A DNA stretch of 13,023 nucleotides from JAVVFH01 sp032250585 (lineage in GTDB: Bacteria > Pseudomonadota > Gammaproteobacteria > Xanthomonadales > SZUA-36): assembly GCA_032250585.1 (NCBI GenBank), contig JAVVFH010000080.1, positions 1-13,023 of the forward strand, given 5' to 3'. Position 1 is the stretch's first letter. Each line of letters opens with the position of its first letter. Positions 1 to 6,795 of the stretch are shown in pieces. The position numbers and the translations under genes are program-made. The notes under the pieces are model-generated. The model was not told the DNA's origin, ran no database searches, and saw nothing but the letters and a program-made list of their open reading frames with translations.

Positions 1-1031
1 AACTCGAGGCACTGGGATTCCGGGTCCGCCGCCTTCCCGGCCATCGCAGCGGCGGCATGCTCTACGCCAGGCCGGCCACGCGGCGCCGGGGGGCGCCCGC
101 GCAGTTGTTGCTCGGGCATTACGACACGGTTTGGCCGCTCGGCAGCTTGACGGACATGCCCTTTGATCATGAGGGCGATATCGCACGCGGTCCGGGTGTT
201 TACGACATGAAAGGGGGCCTGGCCCAGGCATTGCTCGCACTCGACGCACTCCGTCATTTCGGGCTGACCCCACAGGTGGCACCGCACGTCTTTTTGAATT
301 CGGACGAAGAAATCGGCAGCCGTGAAAGCCGCCGCTGGATCGAAGCCCTGGCACCGCTGATGGACCGGGTTTTCGTGCTGGAGCCCTCGCTGGGGCCCAC
401 CGGCCGGCTCAAAACCTCGCGCAAGGGCATCGCCCGCTTCACTGTGACCATCCGGGGTGAAGCCGCTCACGCCGGCCTGGACCCCGGCGCCGGCGCGAGC
501 GCCATCCTCGAACTCTCGCACGTGATCCAGGCACTGTTCGCGCTCAACGATCCCGAGCGCGGCATCAGCGTGAACGTGGGCACCATCGACGGTGGTTTGC
601 GACCCAACGTGGTTGCGCCCAAAAGCAGCGCCGTGGTCGACGTGCGGGTCGCGACGCTGGAAGACGAAAAGAATGTGGAGTCGGCTATCCGGAGCCTGCA
701 GCCGGCGATACCCGGCACCTCGCTGGAAATCGACGGGGGTTTCGGTCGCCCGGCCATGGAGCGTACGCCGGCGAACCGCGCGGCCTGGCGGCTGGCCCGC
801 ATGATTGGCAAAAAGCTTGGCCTGCAGCTCGAGCAAGCCATGGCCGGCGGCGGCTCGGACGGCAACTTCACCAGCCTTTACACGGCCACCCTGGACGGCC
901 TCGGCGCGGTCGGCGACGGCGCCCACGCGCGGCACGAACACCTGCGCATCGGCGCGTCGCTGGAGCGGGCTTCGCTGCTGGTCTTGCTGTTGATGGCCCC
1001 GCCGCTCGCCCATCAAGGCAAAACCAGATGA
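1..1031 (+). CDS. M20 family metallopeptidase, carboxypeptidase G2/ArgE-like (5' end outside window)
   Basis: Zinc-dependent amidohydrolase of the M20 family, which removes an amino acid or acyl group from N-substituted amino acids or small peptides. The reading frame is open from codon 3-5 to the TGA at 1029-1031, with family-like sequence before the first ATG at 57, so the real start lies upstream; 342 codons are visible and about 35-60 residues are missing. Counting from the ATG at 57, the metal site is readable: HYDTV (H21, catalytic D23), GVYDMKGG (bridging D50), NSDEEIG (catalytic E84, ligand E85), VLEP (E109) and AHARHEH (H290). Residues about 120-225 form the lid/dimerisation domain, with GEAAHAG around H138. 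All expected ligands are present, so it should be active. The substrate cannot be read; a cytosolic CPG2- or ArgE-type enzyme is most likely. Its stop overlaps the next start (ATGA, 1028-1031), which implies translational coupling. Confidence 0.9.
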   Translation, partial: LEALGFRVRRLPGHRSGGMLYARPATRRRGAPAQLLLGHYDTVWPLGSLTDMPFDHEGDIARGPGVYDMKGGLAQALLALDALRHFGLTPQVAPHVFLNSDEEIGSRESRRWIEALAPLMDRVFVLEPSLGPTGRLKTSRKGIARFTVTIRGEAAHAGLDPGAGASAILELSHVIQALFALNDPERGISVNVGTIDGGLRPNVVAPKSSAVVDVRVATLEDEKNVESAIRSLQPAIPGTSLEIDGGFGRPAMERTPANRAAWRLARMIGKKLGLQLEQAMAGGGSDGNFTSLYTATLDGLGAVGDGAHARHEHLRIGASLERASLLVLLLMAPPLAHQGKTR

Positions 1032-2056
1032 TCCGTCGAACGCCGCACTATTTCTTTTCCTCGGTGACACGCTGCTCGGACCTGTGGTCAAAGCCCTTCG
1101 AGGTGACGCCCCTGGACAAGCGCAACTGGGCAACGGGCGATTTCGTGGTCGGGCGCGCGGTGGGCAAACGCAATCGCCTTTTCCGCTGCGAAACCAAGAC
1201 CGGCCGCATGGCTGAAATGGTCCGCGGAGACCTGCTGGTCGGCGCCCTGGGGAAACGGGCCGCGACGCTGGAAGGCGTGGGCGACTGGCGGGCCGTCGAC
1301 GCCTCGCTGGAACTCGACGCGCTGACCAGCGCAGGCCTGCTGGGGCGGGCGACATCGACCTCACCGTTTCTTCCCGACCTGATGCGCCTCGAGTACTGCG
1401 GACACGCCACCCGCCGGGGTGAAAAGCTGAGCATGGAAGATTTCGTCACCACTGCCGAGCCCGAAGCGCTGAACCTTCCCGCCGTGCTGCTGATCGGAAC
1501 TTCCATGTCGGCCGGCAAAACGGCCTCCGGACAAGTAGTCATCCGGGCGCTGAGCTATCTGGGCCTGAAGGTCGTAGCCGCCAAACTGACCGGGGCCGCG
1601 CGTTACAACGACATTCTGAAATTCCGCGACGCAGGCGCCGCGAACGTATTCGATTTCGTCGATGCGGGCCTGCCTTCGACGGTCTGCCCGCCGCAGCGCT
1701 TCAGCACGGCAATGCAGTTGCTGATGTCCCGGATCGCGGCCTGCGACGCCGACGTACTCGTGGTCGAAGCGGGCGCCTCGCCAATGGAGCCTTACAACGG
1801 CGCAACGGTGGTGGAGTACCTGCGCGAACGGCTTTGTTTCACGGTGCTTTGTGCCTCCGACCCCTACGCCGTGCTGGGCGTACAGACCGCGTTCGGCAAT
1901 CACCTGAAAGCCGATCTGGTCGCCGGCCCCGCCACCAACACCGAAGCGGCCATCCGGCTCGTCGGGCAGCTGTCCGGTTTGCCCGCGCTGAACCTGATGG
2001 ACCGGTCTTCCCATCCCGAACTGCTGTCGATGCTGAAGAAAAAACTGGGGGTTTGA
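1028..2056 (+). CDS. BioD/DUF1611-like P-loop NTPase of unknown function
   Basis: 342-residue cytosolic protein that I do not recognise as a named enzyme. Residues about 35-90 look like a small beta-rich N-terminal domain (GDFVVGRAVG, GDLLVGALGKRAATLE). Residues about 150-340 look like a P-loop domain. The Walker A motif GTSMSAGKT (157-165) has the extra-residue spacing of dethiobiotin synthetase (GTDTxxGKT), followed by KLTGAARYND (186-195) and a Walker B-like strand DVLVVEAGAS (242-251). The stretch MEPYNGATVVEYL (253-265) recalls the C-terminal domain of DUF1611 proteins. DUF1611 includes DgcN, a D-glutamate N-acetyltransferase; whether this protein shares that activity is not shown, and its N-terminal half does not look like the usual DUF1611 Rossmann half. 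It starts inside the stop of the M20 gene (ATGA overlap) and ends at the hairpin terminator at 2063, so the two genes probably form the end of one operon and act on the same substrate. No signal peptide or membrane segment is seen. Confidence 0.75.
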   Translation: MIRRTPHYFFSSVTRCSDLWSKPFEVTPLDKRNWATGDFVVGRAVGKRNRLFRCETKTGRMAEMVRGDLLVGALGKRAATLEGVGDWRAVDASLELDALTSAGLLGRATSTSPFLPDLMRLEYCGHATRRGEKLSMEDFVTTAEPEALNLPAVLLIGTSMSAGKTASGQVVIRALSYLGLKVVAAKLTGAARYNDILKFRDAGAANVFDFVDAGLPSTVCPPQRFSTAMQLLMSRIAACDADVLVVEAGASPMEPYNGATVVEYLRERLCFTVLCASDPYAVLGVQTAFGNHLKADLVAGPATNTEAAIRLVGQLSGLPALNLMDRSSHPELLSMLKKKLGV

Positions 2057-2089
2057 AAAAAAGGCCGGAATAACATTCCGGCCCCTTTT
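2056..2089. terminator. Bidirectional intrinsic terminator between convergent genes
   Basis: Perfect 9-bp stem: GGCCGGAAT at 2063-2071, loop AAC, ATTCCGGCC at 2075-2083. On the minus strand it is followed by seven T (complement of A 2056-2062), an ideal terminator for hppA, which ends at 2119. On the plus strand it is followed by CCTTTT (2084-2089), adequate for the P-loop gene. The plus-strand gene's TGA (2054-2056) abuts the A-run, so the element serves both convergent units. Confidence 0.9.
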
Positions 2090-2118
2090 GAGCTGAGAAG
2101 ATTTTTCGGTTCAGCCGA

Positions 2119-4134
2119 TCAAATAAGGGTCACGATCAGCAGGGCCACGATATTGATGATCTTGATCAGCGGGTTGATGGCAGGGCCGGCGGTGTCCTTG
2201 TACGGGTCGCCCACCGTGTCGCCGGTTATCGCGGCCGCGTGCGCGTCGGTGCCCTTGCCGCCGAAATTACCGTCCTCGATGTATTTCTTGGCGTTGTCCC
2301 AGGCGCCGCCGCCGGTGGTCATTGAAATCGCCACGAACAGGCCGGTGACGATCGTACCCACCAACAGGCCGCCCAGCGCCTGCGGCCCCAGCAGCACGCC
2401 GACCAAAATCGGCACCAGCAACGGCAGCATGGAAGGCACAATCATTTCCTTGATCGCGGCCTTGGTCAGCAGGTCGACCGCACGCGAATAGTCGGGCTTG
2501 GTGGTGCCCTCCATGATCCCGCTGATCTCGCGGAACTGGCGCCGGACCTCCTCGACCACCGAACCCGCGGCGCGGCCCACGGCCTCCATGGCCATCGCGG
2601 CGAACAGGTAGGGCACCAGGCCGCCGATGAACAGGCCGATGATGACCAGGTGATTGGAGAGATCGAAGGTCAGGTTTTCGATGCCCGCCTTCTCCAGACT
2701 GTTCACATAATCTGCGAACAGCACCAGCGCGGCCAGGCCGGCCGAGCCGATGGCATAACCCTTGGTAACGGCCTTGGTCGTATTACCGACCGCATCCAGC
2801 GCATCGGTGGTGTTGCGAACCTCGGGGTCCAGCTCGGCCATTTCGGCGATACCGCCGGCGTTATCCGTGATCGGGCCGAAGGCGTCCAGCGCCACGATCA
2901 TGCCGGTCATCGACAGCATCGAGGTGGCGGCGATCGCGATGCCGTACAAACCGGCCAGTTCGTGCGAGCCCCAGATGGAAAGGCACACGGCGATCACCGG
3001 CAGCGCGGTGGATTTCATGGAGATGCCCAACCCGGCGATGATGTTCGTCGCGTGGCCGGTGGTAGAGGCTGCCGCCACTTTCCGGACGGGGCTGAATTCG
3101 GTGCCGGTGTAGTATTCGGTGATGACCACCATGGCCGCGGTCAGGGCCAGGCCGATCAGCGCGCAGAAGTAGATGTTCATCGCGTTGTCGCCCATCATCG
3201 CGGTCGTGACGGGATAGAAAGCGATTGCCGCCAGCACGCCTGAAGCGATCACGCCCTTGTACAGGGCGCTCATGATTTTGCCACCCTCTTTGGCGCTGAC
3301 CGCGAAGGTGCCGAGCACCGAAGCGATGATGGAGAGACCGCCGAGCACCATCGGGTAAATCACCGCATTCGGACCCACCGCGGTGGCGGTCAGGCTGCCC
3401 AGCAGCATGGTGGCCACCAGGGTCACGGCGTAGGTCTCGAACAGGTCGGCCGCCATGCCGGCGCAGTCGCCGACGTTGTCACCGACGTTGTCGGCGATCA
3501 CCGCCGGGTTGCGCGGATCATCCTCGGGGATGCCCGCTTCGACCTTGCCCACGAGATCCGCGCCGACGTCGGCACCCTTGGTGAAAATGCCGCCGCCCAG
3601 CCGGGCGAAGATGGAGATCAGCGAGCCGCCGAAGGCCAGCCCGATCAGCGCGTGGAGGTTCTGGTCCTCGGTAAAGCCCATGCCTTGCAGCAGGGTGAAA
3701 TAGCCCGCCACGCCGAGCAAGCCGAGGCCGACGACCAGCATGCCGGTGATGGCGCCGCCGCGAAAGGCGACCTTCAGGGCGGGGCTGACGCCGCTGCGTG
3801 CTGCTTCCGCGGTGCGGACATTGGCCCGAACCGATACGAACATGCCGATGTAACCGGCCAGGGCGGAAAAGACGGCACCGATCGCAAAACCGATGGCGGT
3901 GGCCCAATCGAGTGCAAAACCCACAACAAAAAACAGGATGATACCCACCATGCCGATGGTCGTGTATTGGCGATTCATATAGGCGTTTGCGCCTTCCTGG
4001 ATCGCCGCCGCAATTTCCCGCATCCTGTCATTCCCGCTCGGCCTGGCCAGCACCCAGCGGGTGGTCAGCAAGCCGTAGATGATGGCCAGCGCCGCCGATC
4101 CGAGCGCCAGCCAAAGCGCCATTTCATCAGTCAT
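2119..4134 (-). CDS. hppA: Membrane-bound proton-translocating pyrophosphatase, K+-independent type
   Basis: Hydrolyses pyrophosphate in the cytoplasm and pumps H+ across the inner membrane, or runs backwards to make PPi. 671 residues with about 16 hydrophobic helices, normal for the family. Signature regions are present: DVGADLVGKVE (189-199) and DNVGDNVGD (215-223) for Mg-PPi binding, DAFGPITDNAGGIAEM (about 417-432), and the C-terminal GDTVGDPYKDTAGPAINP block. GNTTK at 450-454 carries Lys where K+-dependent enzymes have Ala, which marks it as a K+-independent H+ pump. I chose the ATG at 4134 (MTDEMALW) because GAGGAG lies 8 nt upstream; an in-frame TTG at 4152 would put that ribosome site inside the gene. 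It lies 168 bp downstream of pfp on the same strand; pfp-hppA linkage is known from methanotrophs, where the two are cotranscribed. It ends at the strong hairpin at 2063-2083. Confidence 0.97.
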   Translation of the reverse strand: MTDEMALWLALGSAALAIIYGLLTTRWVLARPSGNDRMREIAAAIQEGANAYMNRQYTTIGMVGIILFFVVGFALDWATAIGFAIGAVFSALAGYIGMFVSVRANVRTAEAARSGVSPALKVAFRGGAITGMLVVGLGLLGVAGYFTLLQGMGFTEDQNLHALIGLAFGGSLISIFARLGGGIFTKGADVGADLVGKVEAGIPEDDPRNPAVIADNVGDNVGDCAGMAADLFETYAVTLVATMLLGSLTATAVGPNAVIYPMVLGGLSIIASVLGTFAVSAKEGGKIMSALYKGVIASGVLAAIAFYPVTTAMMGDNAMNIYFCALIGLALTAAMVVITEYYTGTEFSPVRKVAAASTTGHATNIIAGLGISMKSTALPVIAVCLSIWGSHELAGLYGIAIAATSMLSMTGMIVALDAFGPITDNAGGIAEMAELDPEVRNTTDALDAVGNTTKAVTKGYAIGSAGLAALVLFADYVNSLEKAGIENLTFDLSNHLVIIGLFIGGLVPYLFAAMAMEAVGRAAGSVVEEVRRQFREISGIMEGTTKPDYSRAVDLLTKAAIKEMIVPSMLPLLVPILVGVLLGPQALGGLLVGTIVTGLFVAISMTTGGGAWDNAKKYIEDGNFGGKGTDAHAAAITGDTVGDPYKDTAGPAINPLIKIINIVALLIVTLI

Positions 4135-4302
4135 TATTGATTCTCCTCGCAAAACCCCGAAAGCTTTCGTTTGTGGTCATCCCATGTTCCGCTTCTGACA
4201 GGCGGATTCCCCGGGCCGCTCGCAGCGGCTCGCCAAAGCCGCGACATGGTAGCAAATTTTGCCGCAGGGTGCTGTTTGTGCTGCGCTTGGTGCCGCCGGC
4301 GC
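4135..4302 (-). promoter_or_regulatory. pfp-hppA intergenic leader with palindromes and a possible promoter
   Basis: 168-bp gap between the pfp stop and the hppA start. Two symmetric elements are visible: a 6-bp-stem hairpin GCCGCT (4215-4220) / AGCGGC (4224-4229) with loop CGC, and a 12-bp perfect palindrome CGAAAGCTTTCG at 4158-4169, just upstream of the hppA ribosome site. On the minus strand an extended -10 (TGCTACCAT; hexamer at 4251-4246) stands in an AT-richer patch, but no good -35 is present. The gap may hold a separate hppA promoter, or the hairpin may simply shape a common pfp-hppA transcript. No T-run follows the hairpin, so it is not an obvious terminator. Confidence 0.35.
4143..4148 (-). 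promoter_or_regulatory. Ribosome binding site of hppA that fixes its start
   Basis: On the minus strand GAGGAG is followed by 8 nt and then ATG at 4134. The match and spacing are near ideal and decide against the longer in-frame TTG start at 4152. Confidence 0.85.
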
Positions 4303-5562
4303 TCAGACCTCAAAATCGTCGAGTTTCCGCTTGAGCAGAACCTTGCGCAGCCGCACGTATTCGGGCAGGCCGTGCCGGTCGTAAGGGGGATAGTCCTCGC
4401 CGTGGATCAGCGGGGCGAGGTAGCGGCGCGCGGCGGGGGTGATGCCGAAGCCGTCGGCCGAAATGTAGCTCTTGGGCATCATCTTCTCGCGATTGGCGAT
4501 GCGCGACAGCGGCGCTTCCGCGATTTTCCAGCGATAAGGATCGTTGGAGACGCGTTTGATCACGGGCATCACGCCGCTCTTGCCCGCCAGGGCGAACTCG
4601 ACGGCCGCGGCGCCCACCGCGTAAGCCTGCTCGACGTCCGTCCGGGACGCTACGTGACGGGCCGAGCGCTGTAGGTAATCGGCAACGGCCCAGTGGTATT
4701 TGTAGCCCAACTCGGACTTGACAAGGTCCGCGACCACCGGCGCCACCCCGCCCAGCTGTGCATGGCCGAAGGCATCCCGAGTGCCCGCCTCGGCCAGAAA
4801 ACGTCCCGCGGCGCTGCGCACGCCTTCCGAAACCACCACCGAACAATAGCCGTGGCGTTCGACCGCCTGCTGGACCTTCTCCAAAAACTCGCGCTGACGG
4901 AAAGGGACTTCCGGAAACAGGATGACGTGCGGAGGGTCGCCCTTCTTTCTCATGGCCAGGCCCGCGGACGCGGCGATCCAGCCCGCGTGGCGCCCCATCA
5001 CTTCGAAGATGAACACCTTGGTCGAACTCGAGGCCATCGACTCCACGTCGAGACTCGCCTCGATGATGGACACCGCCACGTACTTGGCGACCGAACCGAA
5101 ACCCGGGCAGTTGTCGGTAATCGGCAGGTCGTTATCGATGGTCTTGGGAATGCCGATACAACTAACCGGGAAGCCCATCCGCTTGCCCATCTGCGACACC
5201 TTGTGCGCGGTGTCGGCCGAGTCACCTCCGCCATTGTAGAAGAAATAGCCAATGTCGTGAGCCCGCAGCACCTCGATCAACCGCTCATACTCGCGCCGGC
5301 TCTCCTCGAAGCTCTTGAGCTTATAACGGCAGGAACCGAAGGCCCCGCCGGGCGTGTGCCTGAGGCCCGCGATGTCCTCCTCGCGCTCTTTCGAGGTATC
5401 GATCAGCTCCTCGCGCAGCACGCCGATGATGCCGTTGCGGCCGGCATATACCTTGCCGATCCGGTCGCGGTTTTCAGTGGCCGTCTGGATCACGCCGCAC
5501 GCCGTTGCATTAATCACCGGTGTCACCCCGCCGGACTGGGCATAGAGGATGTTTTTCGTCAT
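4303..5562 (-). CDS. pfp: Pyrophosphate-dependent 6-phosphofructokinase
   Basis: Interconverts fructose-6-phosphate and fructose-1,6-bisphosphate using PPi/Pi instead of ATP/ADP, so it works in both glycolysis and gluconeogenesis. 419 residues, typical of the longer bacterial PFP type. Seen: N-terminal YAQSGGVTPVINA (7-19), the phosphoryl-donor loop NGGGDS (110-115), PKTIDND (139-145; Lys140 is the PPi-specific residue that replaces Gly in ATP enzymes, D143 is the catalytic base), and MGRHAGW (189-195) for sugar phosphate binding. Asp114 is also the PPi-type residue. An oddity is Gly113, where relatives I recall have Asn (GGNDS) and E. coli PfkA has the Mg-ATP-binding Asp103. The start ATG at 5562 has a weak GGAG 11 nt upstream. 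It is followed by hppA on the same strand and diverges from adk, a sensible grouping of PPi, ATP and proton-gradient management. Confidence 0.95.
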   Translation of the reverse strand: MTKNILYAQSGGVTPVINATACGVIQTATENRDRIGKVYAGRNGIIGVLREELIDTSKEREEDIAGLRHTPGGAFGSCRYKLKSFEESRREYERLIEVLRAHDIGYFFYNGGGDSADTAHKVSQMGKRMGFPVSCIGIPKTIDNDLPITDNCPGFGSVAKYVAVSIIEASLDVESMASSSTKVFIFEVMGRHAGWIAASAGLAMRKKGDPPHVILFPEVPFRQREFLEKVQQAVERHGYCSVVVSEGVRSAAGRFLAEAGTRDAFGHAQLGGVAPVVADLVKSELGYKYHWAVADYLQRSARHVASRTDVEQAYAVGAAAVEFALAGKSGVMPVIKRVSNDPYRWKIAEAPLSRIANREKMMPKSYISADGFGITPAARRYLAPLIHGEDYPPYDRHGLPEYVRLRKVLLKRKLDDFEV

Positions 5563-5658
5563 GGGTTCAAAGGCTCCGATGGGCTTGCTGCTTTCATTGA
5601 CTTGCCATGGGCGAGCGGTTAGCGTTATCCGCGTATTCTAGATGACAGGAAGCGTTCA
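5563..5658. promoter_or_regulatory. Divergent promoter region of pfp and adk
   Basis: 96-bp gap between divergent starts. For pfp (minus), TAGAAT at 5640-5635 is a 5/6 match to a sigma-70 -10 and would give a leader of about 65 nt, but no fitting -35 is seen. For adk (plus), TTGACT at 5597-5602 is 17 bp from the weak TAGCGT at 5620-5625. The adk ribosome site AGGAAG lies just before the ATG at 5659. The region is clearly the place for both promoters; the exact hexamers are guesses. Confidence 0.45.
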
Positions 5659-6228
5659 ATGCGAATCGTATTGCTGGGTGCGCCCGGGTCGGGAAAAGGG
5701 ACGCAGGCCGCCCGCCTGGTCACGGAATTGGGACTGCCCCACATCTCCACCGGCGACCTGCTGCGCTCGGCCGTAAAGGCCGGAACCGAGCTCGGCAAAA
5801 AAGCCAAGGCCGTGATGGACCGCGGAGAGCTGGTCTCCGATGAAATCGTGCTTGGACTGATCGAAGAGCGACTGGCGCAGGACGACGCGCGGGACGGCTT
5901 CATTCTGGACGGCTACCCGCGCAACATCGCCCAGGCCCAGGCACTGGATCAGCTGCTCGAACGCCTCGGCCAACCGGTCGACGAAGCACTGCAGATCGAC
6001 GTCGACGAGGATCAGGTCGTCCGGCGCATCGCCAAACGCGCTGGCGAAGAAGGCCGCAGCGACGACAGTGAAGAGGTGGTGCGCAACCGCATGAAGGTCT
6101 ATGCCGAGCAAACCGCGCCCGTTGTCGATTATTATGCCCGCAAAGGGGTTTTGTCACGCGTGCTGGGCGATGGGTCGATCGAGGAAGTATTCCAGCGGAT
6201 CATGGGCGTGCTGCGACAGCGCGCTTAG
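5659..6228 (+). CDS. adk: Adenylate kinase, short form without zinc/LID insertion
   Basis: Converts AMP + ATP to 2 ADP in the cytoplasm and keeps adenylate pools balanced. 189 residues against about 214-217 for the long bacterial form. Seen: P-loop GAPGSGKGT (7-15), AMP site STGDLLR (30-36), GFILDGYPRN (80-89), and the shortened lid RxxxxGRSDDSEEVVRNRM (about 127-145), in which the roughly 27-residue LID insert is absent. All nucleotide-handling residues appear intact. The ATG at 5659 has AGGAAG 6 nt upstream. Short Adk is usual in some gammaproteobacteria such as Xanthomonas, so this is a lineage trait rather than a deletion. It lies divergent from pfp and 67 bp upstream of a membrane-protein gene on the same strand, with no terminator between them. 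Confidence 0.97.
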   Translation: MRIVLLGAPGSGKGTQAARLVTELGLPHISTGDLLRSAVKAGTELGKKAKAVMDRGELVSDEIVLGLIEERLAQDDARDGFILDGYPRNIAQAQALDQLLERLGQPVDEALQIDVDEDQVVRRIAKRAGEEGRSDDSEEVVRNRMKVYAEQTAPVVDYYARKGVLSRVLGDGSIEEVFQRIMGVLRQRA

Positions 6229-6295
6229 TGTCCCCCGCCGCAGCCGGCCCGACGCTGGTTGCGCATACAAAAACCCTCCAAACTCGCGGGCGCTC

Positions 6296-6787
6296 ATGGG
6301 CCACTTCTTGCTGAAACTACTTGATATACTGCGCCTGCGCGCCGGTCCGCAGGACCTCCCCGCCGGGTGGAGTCTGGCCATCGCCATGAGCCTGGCTTAC
6401 CTGGGCCAGGGCTTGATCGCGGCCCGCACGCTGGGAGAAACCGATGCGGTGCCGCGCAGCCTGCTGGCGATCGCCGTGCAGGTGGTTGCTGTGGCGGCAC
6501 TGCTGCAGCTGAAAAGGCATTCCGAGCGACTGCCGCAAACCATCACTGCCCTGACCGGCACCGGTTTCATTCTGGGCTTGATTTCGGTTTTCCTGCTGCA
6601 GCAGGCGGACCCCGAACAGCCGCAACCCGGCCTGGCGCTGGTCTACCTGGCGCTGTTCATCTGGAGCCTGACGGTGGACGCGCATATTTACCGGCACGCG
6701 CTGTCCATTACAATGAGCCGCGGGGCGCTGATCGCCGTATTGGTCTTCGCGGCCAATTTCGTTCTGTTCAAGGCTGTATTTGGATAA
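6296..6787 (+). CDS. Uncharacterised inner-membrane protein with RAGPQDLP motif
   Basis: 163-residue hydrophobic protein of unknown function. A short amphipathic N-terminus with the polar motif RAGPQDLP (15-22) precedes four or five predicted helices at about 24-43, 54-71, 86-102, 113-128 and 143-161. There is no signal peptide, cysteine pair or obvious catalytic motif. I recall similar small proteins with this N-terminal motif in other proteobacteria, without an assigned job. The start at 6296 is preferred because it includes that motif; its ribosome site is poor. The frame stays open upstream to 6101 inside adk, but that part has no membrane-protein character. Only 8 bp separate its stop from the mpl start, so cotranscription with mpl is very likely. 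A link to the cell envelope is suggested by this context alone. Confidence 0.8.
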   Translation: MGHFLLKLLDILRLRAGPQDLPAGWSLAIAMSLAYLGQGLIAARTLGETDAVPRSLLAIAVQVVAVAALLQLKRHSERLPQTITALTGTGFILGLISVFLLQQADPEQPQPGLALVYLALFIWSLTVDAHIYRHALSITMSRGALIAVLVFAANFVLFKAVFG

Positions 6788-6795
6788 AGGGACCG

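Noticed and set aside
1361..2014. 217-codon minus-strand frame
   Set aside because: Antisense to the P-loop gene; low-complexity Gly/Arg/His composition with no motif.
4693..5622. 309-codon plus-strand frame
   Set aside because: Antisense to pfp, which has clear catalytic motifs; Arg/His-rich composition typical of a shadow frame.
6322..6330. Extended -10-like TGATATACT inside the membrane-protein gene
   Set aside because: No -35 at a useful distance, and it falls in codons of the conserved-looking N-terminus; probably coincidental, though a weak internal mpl promoter cannot be excluded.
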